A stretch of 64,000 bases of DNA from Pseudoalteromonas holothuriae (GCF_945859825.1 NZ_CAMAPC010000004.1:147670-211669), one strand, 5' to 3'; counted from the first letter of the stretch, positions 20,193 through 30,137 are shown. The notes: generated from the letters alone by a model not told the origin. Program-made: numbers and translations.

Positions 20193-20233
20193 CATATCCT
20201 CTAATCATTTTTTTTCGAGTAATAAACCTGCTA

Positions 20234-21247
20234 ATGATACAAACAAATGAAGTAAATTTGCATAGTAACTGGCAAAAAGAATTGGCAAATGTCGTAACTT
20301 GCCCTCAAACCTTACTCAATATGTTGGGTTTAGAGTCGCATTTTGACACAAAAGATGTCCAAGCGAGACGTTTATTTCCTCTTCGTGTACCACAAGCGTT
20401 CATAAAGAAAATGCGCTACGGCGATGCCAACGATCCATTACTGCTACAAGTGCTACCAGTTCACCAAGAATTTTTAACTAAAGCAGGCTTTAATAAAGAC
20501 CCGTTGCAAGAACAACAAAGTACACAACCTGGAGTGTTGCACAAATACCGTTCGCGCATTTTAGTGATGTTAAAAACAGGGTGTGCTGTAAATTGCCGCT
20601 ATTGTTTTCGTCGTCATTTCCCATATCAAGACAATCAGATCAACAAGCGCGCTCTGCTTGATATAGTAGATTACGTAAAAAAACATCCGCAAATAAACGA
20701 AGTGATCTTAAGTGGAGGTGATCCATTAATGGCAAAAGATGACGCCATTGCTTGGCTGATGGACCAACTCGAGCCATTAATGCAACTAAAGCGTATCAGA
20801 GTTCATAGCCGTTTACCTGTTGTTATGCCAAGCCGTATTACCGATACTTTGTGCGAACGATTTGCTTATAGCCGCTTAAAAGTAATTTTGGTTAATCACA
20901 TTAATCATGCTAATGAAATTGACGATATATTTATTAGCGCTATGCGCAAACTCAAACAAGCTAACGTTACCTTATTAAATCAAGCAGTGTTGCTAAAAAG
21001 TATTAATGACTCATCACAAGCACAAATTACTTTAAGTGAAGCATTATTTGACGCGGATATATTACCTTATTACTTACATTTGCTTGATAAAGTAGAAGGT
21101 GCAAGCCACTTTGATGTAGAACAGGCGCAAGCACAAAAAATCATGGCTGATATGCTAGAAGCACTGCCTGGGTTTTTGGTACCCAAATTGGTCAGAGAAA
21201 TCGGTGGCAAAACAAGTAAGACACCGATTGATTTACAGCTGGAATAA
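20234..21247 (+). CDS. epmB: EF-P lysine 2,3-aminomutase EpmB (radical SAM)
   Basis: EpmB (YjeK) converts (S)-alpha-lysine to (R)-beta-lysine, the substrate that EpmA attaches to EF-P. The 337-residue protein carries the radical SAM cysteine motif CAVNCRYCFRRHF (CxxxCxxC), VILSGGDPLM for S-adenosylmethionine binding, and the PLP region YYLHLLDKVEGASHF. It is divergent from efp with only about 40 bp between, so the promoters overlap. With epmA nearby, the whole beta-lysylation pathway is in one 2.7-kb block. Confidence 0.97.
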   Translation: MIQTNEVNLHSNWQKELANVVTCPQTLLNMLGLESHFDTKDVQARRLFPLRVPQAFIKKMRYGDANDPLLLQVLPVHQEFLTKAGFNKDPLQEQQSTQPGVLHKYRSRILVMLKTGCAVNCRYCFRRHFPYQDNQINKRALLDIVDYVKKHPQINEVILSGGDPLMAKDDAIAWLMDQLEPLMQLKRIRVHSRLPVVMPSRITDTLCERFAYSRLKVILVNHINHANEIDDIFISAMRKLKQANVTLLNQAVLLKSINDSSQAQITLSEALFDADILPYYLHLLDKVEGASHFDVEQAQAQKIMADMLEALPGFLVPKLVREIGGKTSKTPIDLQLE

Positions 21248-21260
21248 CAATAACGATACG

Positions 21261-21470
21261 TTAAACGTATACGTTAATGTTATTACCTAAACTTGCTGTG
21301 GTTGATTGTGCAGGACTTTGCGCTGCTGCGCTGCTGCCTGCGGCTTCAATCAAAGCAAGTGCCGCTTTCCCTTCTGCTTGCTGCTGCTTTTTGGCTAAAT
21401 TGGCACTATATACTTCGCCACTTTGCCCCGCACCAGACATGACAGGCAGGTTATTTCCGGAAATATTCAT
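21261..21470 (-). CDS. Small YjfB-like protein
   Basis: The 69-residue product has an alanine- and glutamine-rich middle (KKQQQAEGKAALALIEAA) and ends LGNNINVYV. This pattern resembles the small YjfB family of putative motility-associated proteins, an uncertain recognition. An AGG-containing site precedes the ATG. The opposite strand is also open here but has no good start. It converges on epmB. Confidence 0.55.
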   Translation of the reverse strand: MNISGNNLPVMSGAGQSGEVYSANLAKKQQQAEGKAALALIEAAGSSAAAQSPAQSTTASLGNNINVYV

Positions 21471-21541
21471 AAGCGTTACCTGACTTTTTAAATGAATCCG
21501 AGTAGACTATCGGCCGTTTCAACAATAACTTTAGGAAGAAA

Positions 21542-21835
21542 ATGCAGGCCATTATTGAAAAATTAAATGAAAACCTAAAAGTTGTTTATCGTCAGTCACT
21601 TGATGCTGATAAAAAATTAGACGAATTACAGCAACAAGGACATGGAAAATTTACAGCGCTATTTACCGAAGAGGCTGGATTTTCTTTTGAAGCAAAACGC
21701 TTTAAGCCCTACGTATTAGATGTTGCTGGCGATGTTAAAGCATTGAGCGAGCAAGAAACTATAGATGAAGCAAAATTAAAAACGACAGTACTGAAGCTAC
21801 AAAGCTTATTACAGCTACTTGCAACATTTAAATAG
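21542..21835 (+). CDS. Conserved-looking helical 97-residue protein
   Basis: The product is a small, charged, mostly helical cytoplasmic protein, with QLQSLLQLLATFK-like heptad character at the C-terminus (KLQSLLQLLATFK). TAGGAAGA precedes the ATG at good spacing. The helical character and C-terminal leucine pattern loosely recall primosomal PriC-like proteins, but it is far shorter and I do not assign that function. A hairpin follows the stop codon. Confidence 0.65.
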   Translation: MQAIIEKLNENLKVVYRQSLDADKKLDELQQQGHGKFTALFTEEAGFSFEAKRFKPYVLDVAGDVKALSEQETIDEAKLKTTVLKLQSLLQLLATFK

Positions 21836-21841
21836 CAACAA

Positions 21842-21872
21842 CGCACCGAGCTAATTTAAGCTACTCGGTGCG
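21842..21872. terminator. Probable bidirectional terminator
   Basis: CGCACCGAG and CTCGGTGCG form a perfect 9-bp stem with a 13-nt loop between two converging genes. The T runs on either side are weak. Confidence 0.65.
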
Positions 21873-21884
21873 CATTTAGCTATT

Positions 21885-22370
21885 TTAGATTTTAGCGGTG
21901 GCTAGCACATCTTTATCGAACCATTCATTAAGCAAACGCTTTTCGTAATATAACGCTTCGTTTCGGCCTACTTTTATTCTATCCATAAAACTCATATCTT
22001 TAAGCTCTCGCTCTTGCGTTTTCAGTACTTGTTCACCTTTTTCATTCACTAACCGATAGCGAATATTTAGGCGTGGAAAATAAATAGGTTTAACGATGCG
22101 AACATCGTTCATGCTAAAACGCGCATCTCCAGCAAGGTCTATGTCATTAAAGGTCACATCAAGTTTATAGCCTTGTGGTAATTGCTCAGCTAACTTTACA
22201 ATGTGCCTTTCAAATTGCTTAGCTAGTCGTTTGTGATAAGCCCCTTTCACTTCATTTGATGGATACACATCTCGGTATTCATTAAAATCTTTAAAATTTA
22301 CTTTGGCTTCACCAGCATACACACTACATGCTGCACATAAGCCCATTATCAATACAATAACGTTTTTCAT
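21885..22370 (-). CDS. Secreted DUF3016-type protein
   Basis: The 161-residue protein has a signal peptide (MKNVIVLIMGLCAACSVYA). Its mature part resembles the DUF3016 family, with the pattern VTFNDIDLAGDARF, then a VRIVKPIYFPRLNIRYRL strand region and a C-terminal ALYYEKRLLNEWF. The function of the family is not known. GAGG precedes the ATG at 22370; a longer reading from further upstream is disfavoured because it buries the signal peptide. It lies just downstream of the RND pump genes and may be cotranscribed. Confidence 0.75.
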   Translation of the reverse strand: MKNVIVLIMGLCAACSVYAGEAKVNFKDFNEYRDVYPSNEVKGAYHKRLAKQFERHIVKLAEQLPQGYKLDVTFNDIDLAGDARFSMNDVRIVKPIYFPRLNIRYRLVNEKGEQVLKTQERELKDMSFMDRIKVGRNEALYYEKRLLNEWFDKDVLATAKI

Positions 22371-22478
22371 ATCTCGCCTCCTCATGCCGCTTTCACTTTG
22401 CACTAAATACTGTAACGGAATGGTCATCCATTTGTCTGTCGCATTTACGCTCTTTAACACTCATTAGCAAATGATTAC

Positions 22479-25400
22479 TTATACCACCTTTTCACTTTCA
22501 TTATGAGCGCTTATTTTAAACAATAATGCATAAAGCACAGGCACGACCCCAAGTGTGAGTAGCGTTGAGAACAACAACCCACCCATGATACTCAGTGCCA
22601 TGGGTTCCCACATTTCCCCCCCACCCAAATAGAGCGGTAATAAGCCCAACACGGTTGTGGCCGTGGTTAATAATATCGGCCGCATTCTGGCTTGAGCCGC
22701 CATTATAATGGCATTAATGGGCGCTTGTGGTGACGCGTCCAATTCAATTTTGATCCGTTCCAGCAAAACAATCGCATTATTGATAACAATACCAGCCAAT
22801 GAAATCACACCTAATAATGTCATAAAGCCAAAAAATGATTGCCCGACTAATAGCCCGACAACAACGCCAATAAATCCCAAAGGTATCGTTACCAGCACCA
22901 ATAATGACTTACGTATTGAATTAAACTGTGCCACCAGCAGCAATACAATAATCAGAACCGCAATTGGCAGTTTTTCTGCGATTGATTCATTCGCTTTACC
23001 AGAGGATTCCGCTTCACCGCCTAACTCATAACTATATCCAAAGGGCCAATCTTTTTGTTGCTGTTCAAGCCACGGGGTGAGTGAAGCAAACCCCTCGCTC
23101 GCAGTGATACCGTCAATTTGCGCTCCAATAACCACTGATTTAACACGATCGCGGCGAAATATTTGCGCGCTTTCCCATACCACCTCTACGTCTGCAACTT
23201 GTTGCAATGGCACCGAATTACCAGAGGCTTGTGAATACACCGCCATCGCTTTTAGTTTGGCGATATCTTGCCTATCAGCAGCAACAGAGCGAAGAATTAC
23301 CGGTATGGTATCTTCTTTTTCACGGTACTGTGTAAGCTCTAGTCCACTTAAACCCGTTTGCAATGAAGTGGCTATATCTTCACTTGAAACACCGGCCCGC
23401 CTTGCTCTTGCTTGATTGATGTTGATCTCAAGTTTTTTTATTGGCAAACCCCAATCATCACTAATTGATTTTAACCCCGGTGTTTGCCGCATTTGCTGCT
23501 TTATCTGCTCAGCGATTGCCATTAACTTTGCCTTATCCTCACCCAGAAGGCGTATTTCTACAGGGTTATTTATTGCCGCACCATTTTCAATCTTTCGTTG
23601 TTTAAGTAATAAATCCGGATGGCGAGTAAGTGCATAACCTTCAATTTTAGCCATCATGTCATCAATTAAGGTATATGACGTTACCGACACTATCATCAAG
23701 GCATAGTTCGCACTGCTTGGTTCTGGGTTGTGGCTAAGCAAAAAACGCGGTCCTCCATTGCCTATATAACTCACCCATTGCGTTACCCCCTCAGAACGTT
23801 GCTCATTGACTAACAATTGGCTGTGCAGGTATTGTTCAAAATCTTTAACTAAGTGCTCAGTGCTTTCTAAACGCGTTCCCACTGGCAGCTCTAATTCTAC
23901 CTTAAAGTAAGTTCTATCTGAGGGTGGAAAAAATAACTTTGGCACCAGCTGTAATGCTTGAATTGCTATAAAGAACATCAATATGCACGCCCCCACAGTG
24001 AGCCACCGATAACGCAGCAAACACCCTAAAATTGCACGATAGTTTCTATAAATTGGGCCACTAAATGCCTGCTGTTGGGTTGTATTTACTTTTACAAAGT
24101 AAACACAAAGCATGGGGATCATCGTTAAAGCCAATATCCAAGAGCACAATAAGGTAATCGTTACCACTTTAAACAGTGATGCGGTATATTCACCTGTCGA
24201 TGATTCTGCCAAGAAAATGGGTAAAAATGCCGCCCCTGTTGTTAGCGATGATACCAACAGAGGCACTTTCAACTCTTGAGCCGAGTCCACAGCAGCATCA
24301 ACCGCGCGCCTACCTTGCTCCATTTGCACCATGATATTTTCTGACATCACAATGCCGTTATCCACCAACATACCCAATGCAATGATCAGGGCAGCAAGCG
24401 AAATTTGATCAATGCTAATATCAAAAAATGACATCACCAAAATACCAAACACCATACTCATGGGTATTAAACTGGCAACCACGAGCCCTGTGCGTAACCC
24501 CAAAGTAAATAGCATTACCACTGTCACAACCAACACCGCTTGAACTAAATTAGAAACAAAATCATTGACCTTTTTTTCAACTTCCTGAGGTAAAAAGGAT
24601 AATAATTTAAACTCCACACCAATAGGGTAAACACTCTCTAGATGCTGGATAGTCTGCTTAACTTGCTTACCAAGGTCTAAATTATTTCCTCCTGTTCGCA
24701 TCGAAATACCAATGGTTAAACCCTGATGTGTACCGACTCGAACTTTCGCTTTTGCAGGTTCAATGTGGTCGCGATAAACCTTGGCAATATCGGATAACAG
24801 TATAACTTGTTCACTGCCAGGCACATTAATAATAGTATTAGCGATTTCAGACACCGATTCGAAGTTTCCACTGGGCTCTACCACTAAGGTTTCGTCGCCA
24901 ACATAAAGCGTACCACCAGGGTTTACAATGTTACGTGCAGCCAATTGTTGTTGTAATATGCCTGCCGAAAGCTCTAATGCAGCTAGGCGGCTATTCTCAA
25001 ATTCAATAAACACCCGTTGTTCTTGAGTGCCGTATATTTCTACTTTTGCCGCATCTGGTAAACGTAAAAAGGTATCACGAACTTGCTCAGCAACCTCTTC
25101 CATGTCGCGATGATTATAGCCTTCAGCAGTCAAGCCAATAACAATACCAAATACATCTCCAAATTCGTCATTAACAATAGGCGGTTGCGCTCCTTTGGGC
25201 AACTCGGCTTCTATACTCTGCACTTTACGCCGCAAATTATCCCAAATAGGCCGCATATTTTTATAACTTTCTTTAATATTAACGCTCACGATCGACACAC
25301 CGGTTTTAGATGTACTACTTACAAAATCTAATTCTGGAATTTGTTGAACGACTTTTTCTATTTGATCCGTTACTAGCGCCTCAACCCGCGGTGGACTAGC

Positions 25401-25559
25401 ACCCGGGAAATATGTAACTACCTGAGCAGTACGAATAATAAAGCCGGGGTCATAATCTTTTGGCATTTTATTAAACGCCAGTATGCCAAATAAAAGCATG
25501 GCTAAAAAAATAACCCAAGCAGTGCGATTATTCTCAAGGGCTAATCGAGTAATATTCAC
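22479..25559 (-). CDS. RND-family efflux transporter, inner-membrane pump
   Basis: The 1026-residue AcrB-like protein has the family's twelve-helix plan with two large periplasmic loops. TM4 carries the proton-relay aspartate in LAALIIALGMLVDNGIV, and QFNSIRKSLLVLVTIPLGFI appears in the second half. Family members expel drugs, bile salts or other amphiphiles when joined to a periplasmic adaptor and an outer-membrane channel. The adaptor gene overlaps by 4 bp upstream. No outer-membrane channel or regulator gene is adjacent, so a TolC encoded elsewhere is probably used. Substrates cannot be deduced. Confidence 0.95.
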   Translation of the reverse strand: MNITRLALENNRTAWVIFLAMLLFGILAFNKMPKDYDPGFIIRTAQVVTYFPGASPPRVEALVTDQIEKVVQQIPELDFVSSTSKTGVSIVSVNIKESYKNMRPIWDNLRRKVQSIEAELPKGAQPPIVNDEFGDVFGIVIGLTAEGYNHRDMEEVAEQVRDTFLRLPDAAKVEIYGTQEQRVFIEFENSRLAALELSAGILQQQLAARNIVNPGGTLYVGDETLVVEPSGNFESVSEIANTIINVPGSEQVILLSDIAKVYRDHIEPAKAKVRVGTHQGLTIGISMRTGGNNLDLGKQVKQTIQHLESVYPIGVEFKLLSFLPQEVEKKVNDFVSNLVQAVLVVTVVMLFTLGLRTGLVVASLIPMSMVFGILVMSFFDISIDQISLAALIIALGMLVDNGIVMSENIMVQMEQGRRAVDAAVDSAQELKVPLLVSSLTTGAAFLPIFLAESSTGEYTASLFKVVTITLLCSWILALTMIPMLCVYFVKVNTTQQQAFSGPIYRNYRAILGCLLRYRWLTVGACILMFFIAIQALQLVPKLFFPPSDRTYFKVELELPVGTRLESTEHLVKDFEQYLHSQLLVNEQRSEGVTQWVSYIGNGGPRFLLSHNPEPSSANYALMIVSVTSYTLIDDMMAKIEGYALTRHPDLLLKQRKIENGAAINNPVEIRLLGEDKAKLMAIAEQIKQQMRQTPGLKSISDDWGLPIKKLEININQARARRAGVSSEDIATSLQTGLSGLELTQYREKEDTIPVILRSVAADRQDIAKLKAMAVYSQASGNSVPLQQVADVEVVWESAQIFRRDRVKSVVIGAQIDGITASEGFASLTPWLEQQQKDWPFGYSYELGGEAESSGKANESIAEKLPIAVLIIVLLLVAQFNSIRKSLLVLVTIPLGFIGVVVGLLVGQSFFGFMTLLGVISLAGIVINNAIVLLERIKIELDASPQAPINAIIMAAQARMRPILLTTATTVLGLLPLYLGGGEMWEPMALSIMGGLLFSTLLTLGVVPVLYALLFKISAHNESEKVV

Positions 25560-26623
25560 GCCTCGTCTCCCATAAATTTCACCAGTTGACCATCACTTAC
25601 TTTACTCATACCTGCCGATACAACATGCTCACCCGCTGAAACCCCATTGATGATTTGAAAACCATATTGGGTCATTTCACCTATCGTCACCGGTGTTTTG
25701 ATGATTTTTCCTTGATTATCGCCAACGGCTTCAACGGTCCAAACATAGTTACCTTGTTGATCTTTTAAAACGGTTTTAACAGGTAAATAGATAGCTTGCT
25801 TATCGACAGCAACTTGGCTTGAAAATACTTTGGCAGTCATCCCCGGTAAAATGTTGTAGCCAGTAGGTGGCGTCATACTTAACGTCACTTCATAGGTATT
25901 GGTGATTTCATTGGCTTTCGTACTGACTTCTACAAACGTTAAAGGAAAGCGCTGGTCTTCAATGGCAGAAAACTCAGCATAAACTTGCTTTGGCACATCT
26001 TTTGAAACGTTAATCATCACGCTCTCAGGAACATTCACTTTCACATTAACCGTTTTAATATCCTGTAAAGTAGCGATTGCTTGCTTAGCTTGCACCTCTT
26101 CAAATTGTTCAATTTGGGTACGTGCAACTACACCACTAAAAGACGCATGTAACGTGGTATACTCCAAATTGTTTTTAGCGGTTGCTAACTTATTTTTTGC
26201 ACTGGCAAATTGCAGCTTAAGCTGATCATAATCGGCCTTTGAAATAGTACCCGTTTTAAGTAATTTTTCAGCTCGACCAAAATCTGCGTTAGCTTTATCA
26301 AACGACGCTTGAGCCTCTTCAAGTGACAATTTATAATCGGTATCGTTTAAAACGGCTATCACATCACCCTTTTTTACTTCTTGTCCTTGTTTTACTAGTA
26401 ACTTACTCACTTCCCCTGAGACTTTAAATGACAGCTGAGCGGTATTTGCCGCATCCACAACCCCCGGAAACTCTTGAACTGGCCCTGCATGAAATAAGCT
26501 CACCGTTATGGTTCGCACCGGCCGTAACTGGGGGGATTGATCCTTGCTTTGTTCATTGGGACTACATGCGCTCAGTAATATACCACTCAATAAAAATAAC
26601 AATACATGACGAACAATGACCAT
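25556..26623 (-). CDS. RND efflux periplasmic adaptor lipoprotein
   Basis: The 355-residue membrane-fusion protein starts with a lipoprotein signal ending in LLSAC (Cys20 lipidated). A lipoyl/barrel-sandwich domain follows (GQEVKKGDVIAVLNDTDY and the returning half TTLHASFSGVVART), with an alpha-hairpin between and a C-terminal beta-barrel. AGGAG precedes the ATG at 26623, favouring this start over one 21 bp upstream. Its stop overlaps the pump gene start by 4 bp (ATGA), so the two are coupled. Confidence 0.94.
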   Translation of the reverse strand: MVIVRHVLLFLLSGILLSACSPNEQSKDQSPQLRPVRTITVSLFHAGPVQEFPGVVDAANTAQLSFKVSGEVSKLLVKQGQEVKKGDVIAVLNDTDYKLSLEEAQASFDKANADFGRAEKLLKTGTISKADYDQLKLQFASAKNKLATAKNNLEYTTLHASFSGVVARTQIEQFEEVQAKQAIATLQDIKTVNVKVNVPESVMINVSKDVPKQVYAEFSAIEDQRFPLTFVEVSTKANEITNTYEVTLSMTPPTGYNILPGMTAKVFSSQVAVDKQAIYLPVKTVLKDQQGNYVWTVEAVGDNQGKIIKTPVTIGEMTQYGFQIINGVSAGEHVVSAGMSKVSDGQLVKFMGDEA

Positions 26624-26974
26624 AATAAGCTCCTGAAAATGCACTCAAAAGTACAGTTTTGTAAAACAAAAGTAGTTTAGTCTGATAATAATAGTCGAGA
26701 TATGCACAATACCCATTACATGATGTCGCTGCGCAGTAATATCAGTAAATAATTAATCCAGCAACCATGCTAACACTTTGTTATATATTGGTTAAAACTA
26801 GGCTCTGTTGAACTATGAAGTATTAATTTTTTCAAATCAAAGTCTTTCAATACGCAAAATGAGCAACATAGCAGGTTATGTGAATTGCGAATAACATAAG
26901 TTGCACAGCTAGCTTGCATCTACTACGAAAACAATTATGCCAAAAGGCGATAGCTGGCTACCGCCTTAATGCTG
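26624..26974. other. Gene-free stretch upstream of the efflux genes
   Basis: About 350 bp of AT-rich DNA holding the presumed promoter of the efflux genes and, at 26944-26967, the terminator of the amine oxidase gene. I see no regulator gene, RNA or repeat. Confidence 0.5.
26944..26967 (-). terminator. Terminator of the amine oxidase gene
   Basis: A 10-bp stem (AAGGCGGTAG with CTATCGCCTT, one G-U pair) with a CCAG loop lies just after the stop codon and is followed by a short T run on the minus strand. Confidence 0.75.
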
Positions 26975-28882
26975 TTATATACCTTCAACCATTAAACGTG
27001 TATCAGGTAAGGAAGACAAATAGGGTACCGCCAAGTCAGGACGCTCGACTCGACTAATTGCATTAAGGGCTGCGGCAATCGCACCTTCTTGCCAACCTGG
27101 TAGTGAAGATAGTTGGTCGCCAACCACAAAAAAGTTAGGCACTGTTTGCGTGCTCTGCGAGGTGTGAATAGGACTTCCTTGCGACAAAACATTAAAGTGT
27201 GCCACAGCATTACCAGCATGTTGATCAACTGCATGCCATTGCGCCCAGCCCCCTTTTATATAAGGCATATTTTGCCATGCAATCGCAATTCCAAGCTCTA
27301 ATCCTTCACCAAATTTGCTACCAAACAATTTAGCGCCATCTCGCGCTTTATTTAATCGCTCATCAATGGGTAATTTACCCCACTCGTATGCAACTTTGGA
27401 GAAGTTATAAGCGCCTGTTAACACCCCTTTTTGATCATGATAAGCACAAGATGGGTACCAAATTTGTACGATATCGTCATCAGTCCACGATATACCACCA
27501 AAAATAGGCACAACGCCAACTTCAGAATCAGGCACAGTCAGTACTTTCTCTTGGCACTGCGCGGTATTACGTACTTCTACTTGACTACCTTGCCATAAAT
27601 AACGGTCTGCTTGCCAACCCACTTTAGTGGTACAAGCAAGGAATTTATCGGTATGTATGCCTTTATCATCAAAAAATTGGGAATTATAAACCGCCTGTAA
27701 TGCCTGCTTAAATGGCTTATCTAAACCTATATTAGAGTTCACATCCTGTAAGGACTCATCAAGAATTTCTTTTAAGAACGGTATAGCCATATTTACAAAG
27801 CAATAGTCTGCATAATAAACATCCAGCTCGGTCGTACCTATTTTACTTACAGAGATTTTAAATTGCTGTTTGCCATCATTCCATTCAATACGCTTAACGG
27901 GACTATTTAAATGTATGGTGCCCCCAAGAGATGCTACTTGACGTGCAAAAGCATGCTGGACCTGATCCATACCACCTACAGGCTGAAACAGCGTTGCTTG
28001 CCACAAAAAGTCAACTGGTTGATAAAATCGGGTTTTATCCCAAAATTGCGAATCAAGTAAGCTATTAAAACTTAGCGGCTCAGCGGTTACACCAGCTTGC
28101 ACGCCAGGTAACTCGGTATAGCCTGCCCGAGACTTGCTGTTTTCCAAACCCGATTGCCCAGCGGTTGCCACATACCTTCCATCTTCACTAAGCTCACCAA
28201 AGCTTATCATTAACTCTTTTAGCTGCTGTGCTCGTGTTGTAACATCACCTTCTGCTACTTGACATTGTGTGCTGCGAACTAACTGCTCTGCATTGTCATA
28301 GACAAGTTGCGATAGCCAACCACGGGTATTGTGATCTAAACGGCGATACACCAAAGGCAAGCCATTAAAACTGTCTTTCATTTGTACCAGATTTGACTCG
28401 CTATTCATCACATACACTTCGACATCAACCCCAAACTGTTTGAGGTACGATAACAAGCGCTTGTGACTTGATGGAATACGTCCGGGTCCAGCATTAAGAT
28501 ATGGCTGGCTATCACCTAAAGGTTGTTGAAAGCGTACCACTTGGGTTTGCCCTGCTTTAGAATTAAATAGCTGACTGTCTTGATCTTCAGTGAGCGTATC
28601 TCCTGTACGCAAACTTAAACAGCGTCCGCCAGTACGGTTTTGCGCCTCCAATATGGTTACTTCCATACCTGTTTTTTGCTCAAGCAGCTCATAAGCCGCG
28701 GTAAGGCCAGATACCCCTGCACCAATAATAACTGCTTTTTTACCAGCAAATTTTCCTGCAGTAAGCTTAACGGGTCCCGGTGTAACTTTTAACTGTTGAT
28801 TCGTTGCATTATCTAATGCAGCATGGGCTTGTGCTTTGGGATGCTGCTGTAAAAACTTCGCGCGTGATTGATGGTTATCCAT
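26975..28882 (-). CDS. FAD-dependent amine/L-amino-acid oxidase family protein
   Basis: The 635-residue flavoprotein has the Rossmann dinucleotide motif GAGVSGLTAAYEL (about 54-66) with the ribose-binding Glu79, the GGR motif at 85-87, and the C-terminal FAD motif FFVVGDQLSSLPGWQEGAI. This is the flavin monoamine oxidase fold, shared by amine oxidases, L-amino-acid oxidases and tryptophan monooxygenases. These release ammonia and usually hydrogen peroxide. There is no signal peptide. AGGAGG precedes the ATG. The substrate is unknown; marine relatives include antibacterial amino-acid oxidases. Confidence 0.85.
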   Translation of the reverse strand: MDNHQSRAKFLQQHPKAQAHAALDNATNQQLKVTPGPVKLTAGKFAGKKAVIIGAGVSGLTAAYELLEQKTGMEVTILEAQNRTGGRCLSLRTGDTLTEDQDSQLFNSKAGQTQVVRFQQPLGDSQPYLNAGPGRIPSSHKRLLSYLKQFGVDVEVYVMNSESNLVQMKDSFNGLPLVYRRLDHNTRGWLSQLVYDNAEQLVRSTQCQVAEGDVTTRAQQLKELMISFGELSEDGRYVATAGQSGLENSKSRAGYTELPGVQAGVTAEPLSFNSLLDSQFWDKTRFYQPVDFLWQATLFQPVGGMDQVQHAFARQVASLGGTIHLNSPVKRIEWNDGKQQFKISVSKIGTTELDVYYADYCFVNMAIPFLKEILDESLQDVNSNIGLDKPFKQALQAVYNSQFFDDKGIHTDKFLACTTKVGWQADRYLWQGSQVEVRNTAQCQEKVLTVPDSEVGVVPIFGGISWTDDDIVQIWYPSCAYHDQKGVLTGAYNFSKVAYEWGKLPIDERLNKARDGAKLFGSKFGEGLELGIAIAWQNMPYIKGGWAQWHAVDQHAGNAVAHFNVLSQGSPIHTSQSTQTVPNFFVVGDQLSSLPGWQEGAIAAALNAISRVERPDLAVPYLSSLPDTRLMVEGI

Positions 28883-29067
28883 GATTGTCTTCCTCCTAGG
28901 AATAAGCTGAATAGTCCGTCTCTAATCGCCTGTGTTGCGATTGCTCCTAAAAATAGTCGAAGATAATTAAAATGCTAATTACGTAGACTTACACTCAAAA
29001 CTGGAGGAGTTGAAAAGGGTTTAGCCACAAGCACGCTCGTAACCATTAAACTCAAGATATGGCTTAA

Positions 29068-30108
29068 TTATTTTAATGTTTGTGTGATATGACCCATGCC
29101 ATTATGTGCTGATATATGTGCATAAGCCCCATTAAATAAAGTGAGATTAGGCGGCAGGTGACCTATATCCACATCATAAATCACTGGAATATCAAGTTTG
29201 CTTATCACATCTAACAACACCTGCTCTGAGGTTATTTCTTTCTCACCATGACCAATTACCGCATTGCGACCAATTAACAAGCCATTGATTTGCTCAAAAA
29301 CCCCTTTGAATTTTAAACTCAACAACGCACGTTTAAATGCAGTGGGTGAAAGCTCTGCGTTCTCAAAATATAAAATAATGCCCTCTGGTGTAAAACGCTG
29401 TTTCAAAGTCGTTAAATCAAAGTAAGGCGTGCCTAACAAATATTGTAAAGTATCAAAACAGCCACCAATCAAACGGCCACTCATTTTAACTTCATCCTGT
29501 TCAGGTAGAGTTCTCCAACAGGTTTGTTCAGTCACATTCATTACCGTGTCAGGGTTCTCTGCAAAAGACTCACCGTTGGTTTGATAATATTTAGAAGGTA
29601 CTTGAGTAAAACTATAACTGCGCTCTGCTCTAACTAAGTGCTGTAACGTTTGAGCTGTCAGAGGCTCTGATTCATCTGGATGTAGCTGCATCAAATTACT
29701 ACAGTGGGCACTTGACCAACCAAGCTTACTCATTAACACCATACCAAGGGTGCTGATATCAGAAAAACCAAATAGCCACTTTGGTTTTGCCAACTTTAAC
29801 CGTTCAAAATCTAGTAGTGGCAATACTTCCATTGCCAATTCGCCCCCCCAAGGCGGCGCAATAGCCCCAATACGGTCATCACATAAAAATGTCATAAGCT
29901 CATGGGCACGCTGCTCTGCAGATGCGCTAACATGTTCTATGTTATGCTTTAAGTACTGCCCCTCTAACACTTCAAAACCTTGTGCTTGTAAATGCGTTAA
30001 TACGATATTTAAGCGTGGATGACACGCCTTTGGTACACCTGAAGAAAACGCAGTAACCGCAATTTTACTGCCCAGTTTTAAAGCTTTTGGATAAACAACC
30101 TGACTCAT
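29068..30108 (-). CDS. S66-family serine peptidase (LD-carboxypeptidase/MccF-like)
   Basis: The 346-residue protein has the S66 fold: GSKIAVTAFSSG near the N-terminus, IGAIAPPWGGELAMEVLPLL in the middle, and the nucleophile Ser116 in LFGFSDIST. The family includes cytoplasmic LD-carboxypeptidases that trim recycled peptidoglycan tetrapeptides, and MccF, which inactivates the antibiotic microcin C. The sequence alone does not separate these roles. There is no signal peptide. The neighbouring small secreted-protein gene lies 29 bp upstream on the same strand. Confidence 0.88.
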   Translation of the reverse strand: MSQVVYPKALKLGSKIAVTAFSSGVPKACHPRLNIVLTHLQAQGFEVLEGQYLKHNIEHVSASAEQRAHELMTFLCDDRIGAIAPPWGGELAMEVLPLLDFERLKLAKPKWLFGFSDISTLGMVLMSKLGWSSAHCSNLMQLHPDESEPLTAQTLQHLVRAERSYSFTQVPSKYYQTNGESFAENPDTVMNVTEQTCWRTLPEQDEVKMSGRLIGGCFDTLQYLLGTPYFDLTTLKQRFTPEGIILYFENAELSPTAFKRALLSLKFKGVFEQINGLLIGRNAVIGHGEKEITSEQVLLDVISKLDIPVIYDVDIGHLPPNLTLFNGAYAHISAHNGMGHITQTLK

Positions 30109-30137
30109 GCAACTTCTCTAATTTTCTATCGATTTAG

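Noticed and set aside
21277..21483. Plus-strand open frame opposite the YjfB-like gene
   Set aside because: Its composition (alanine, cysteine, leucine runs) is that of an antisense frame, and the minus-strand gene has the better start and termini.
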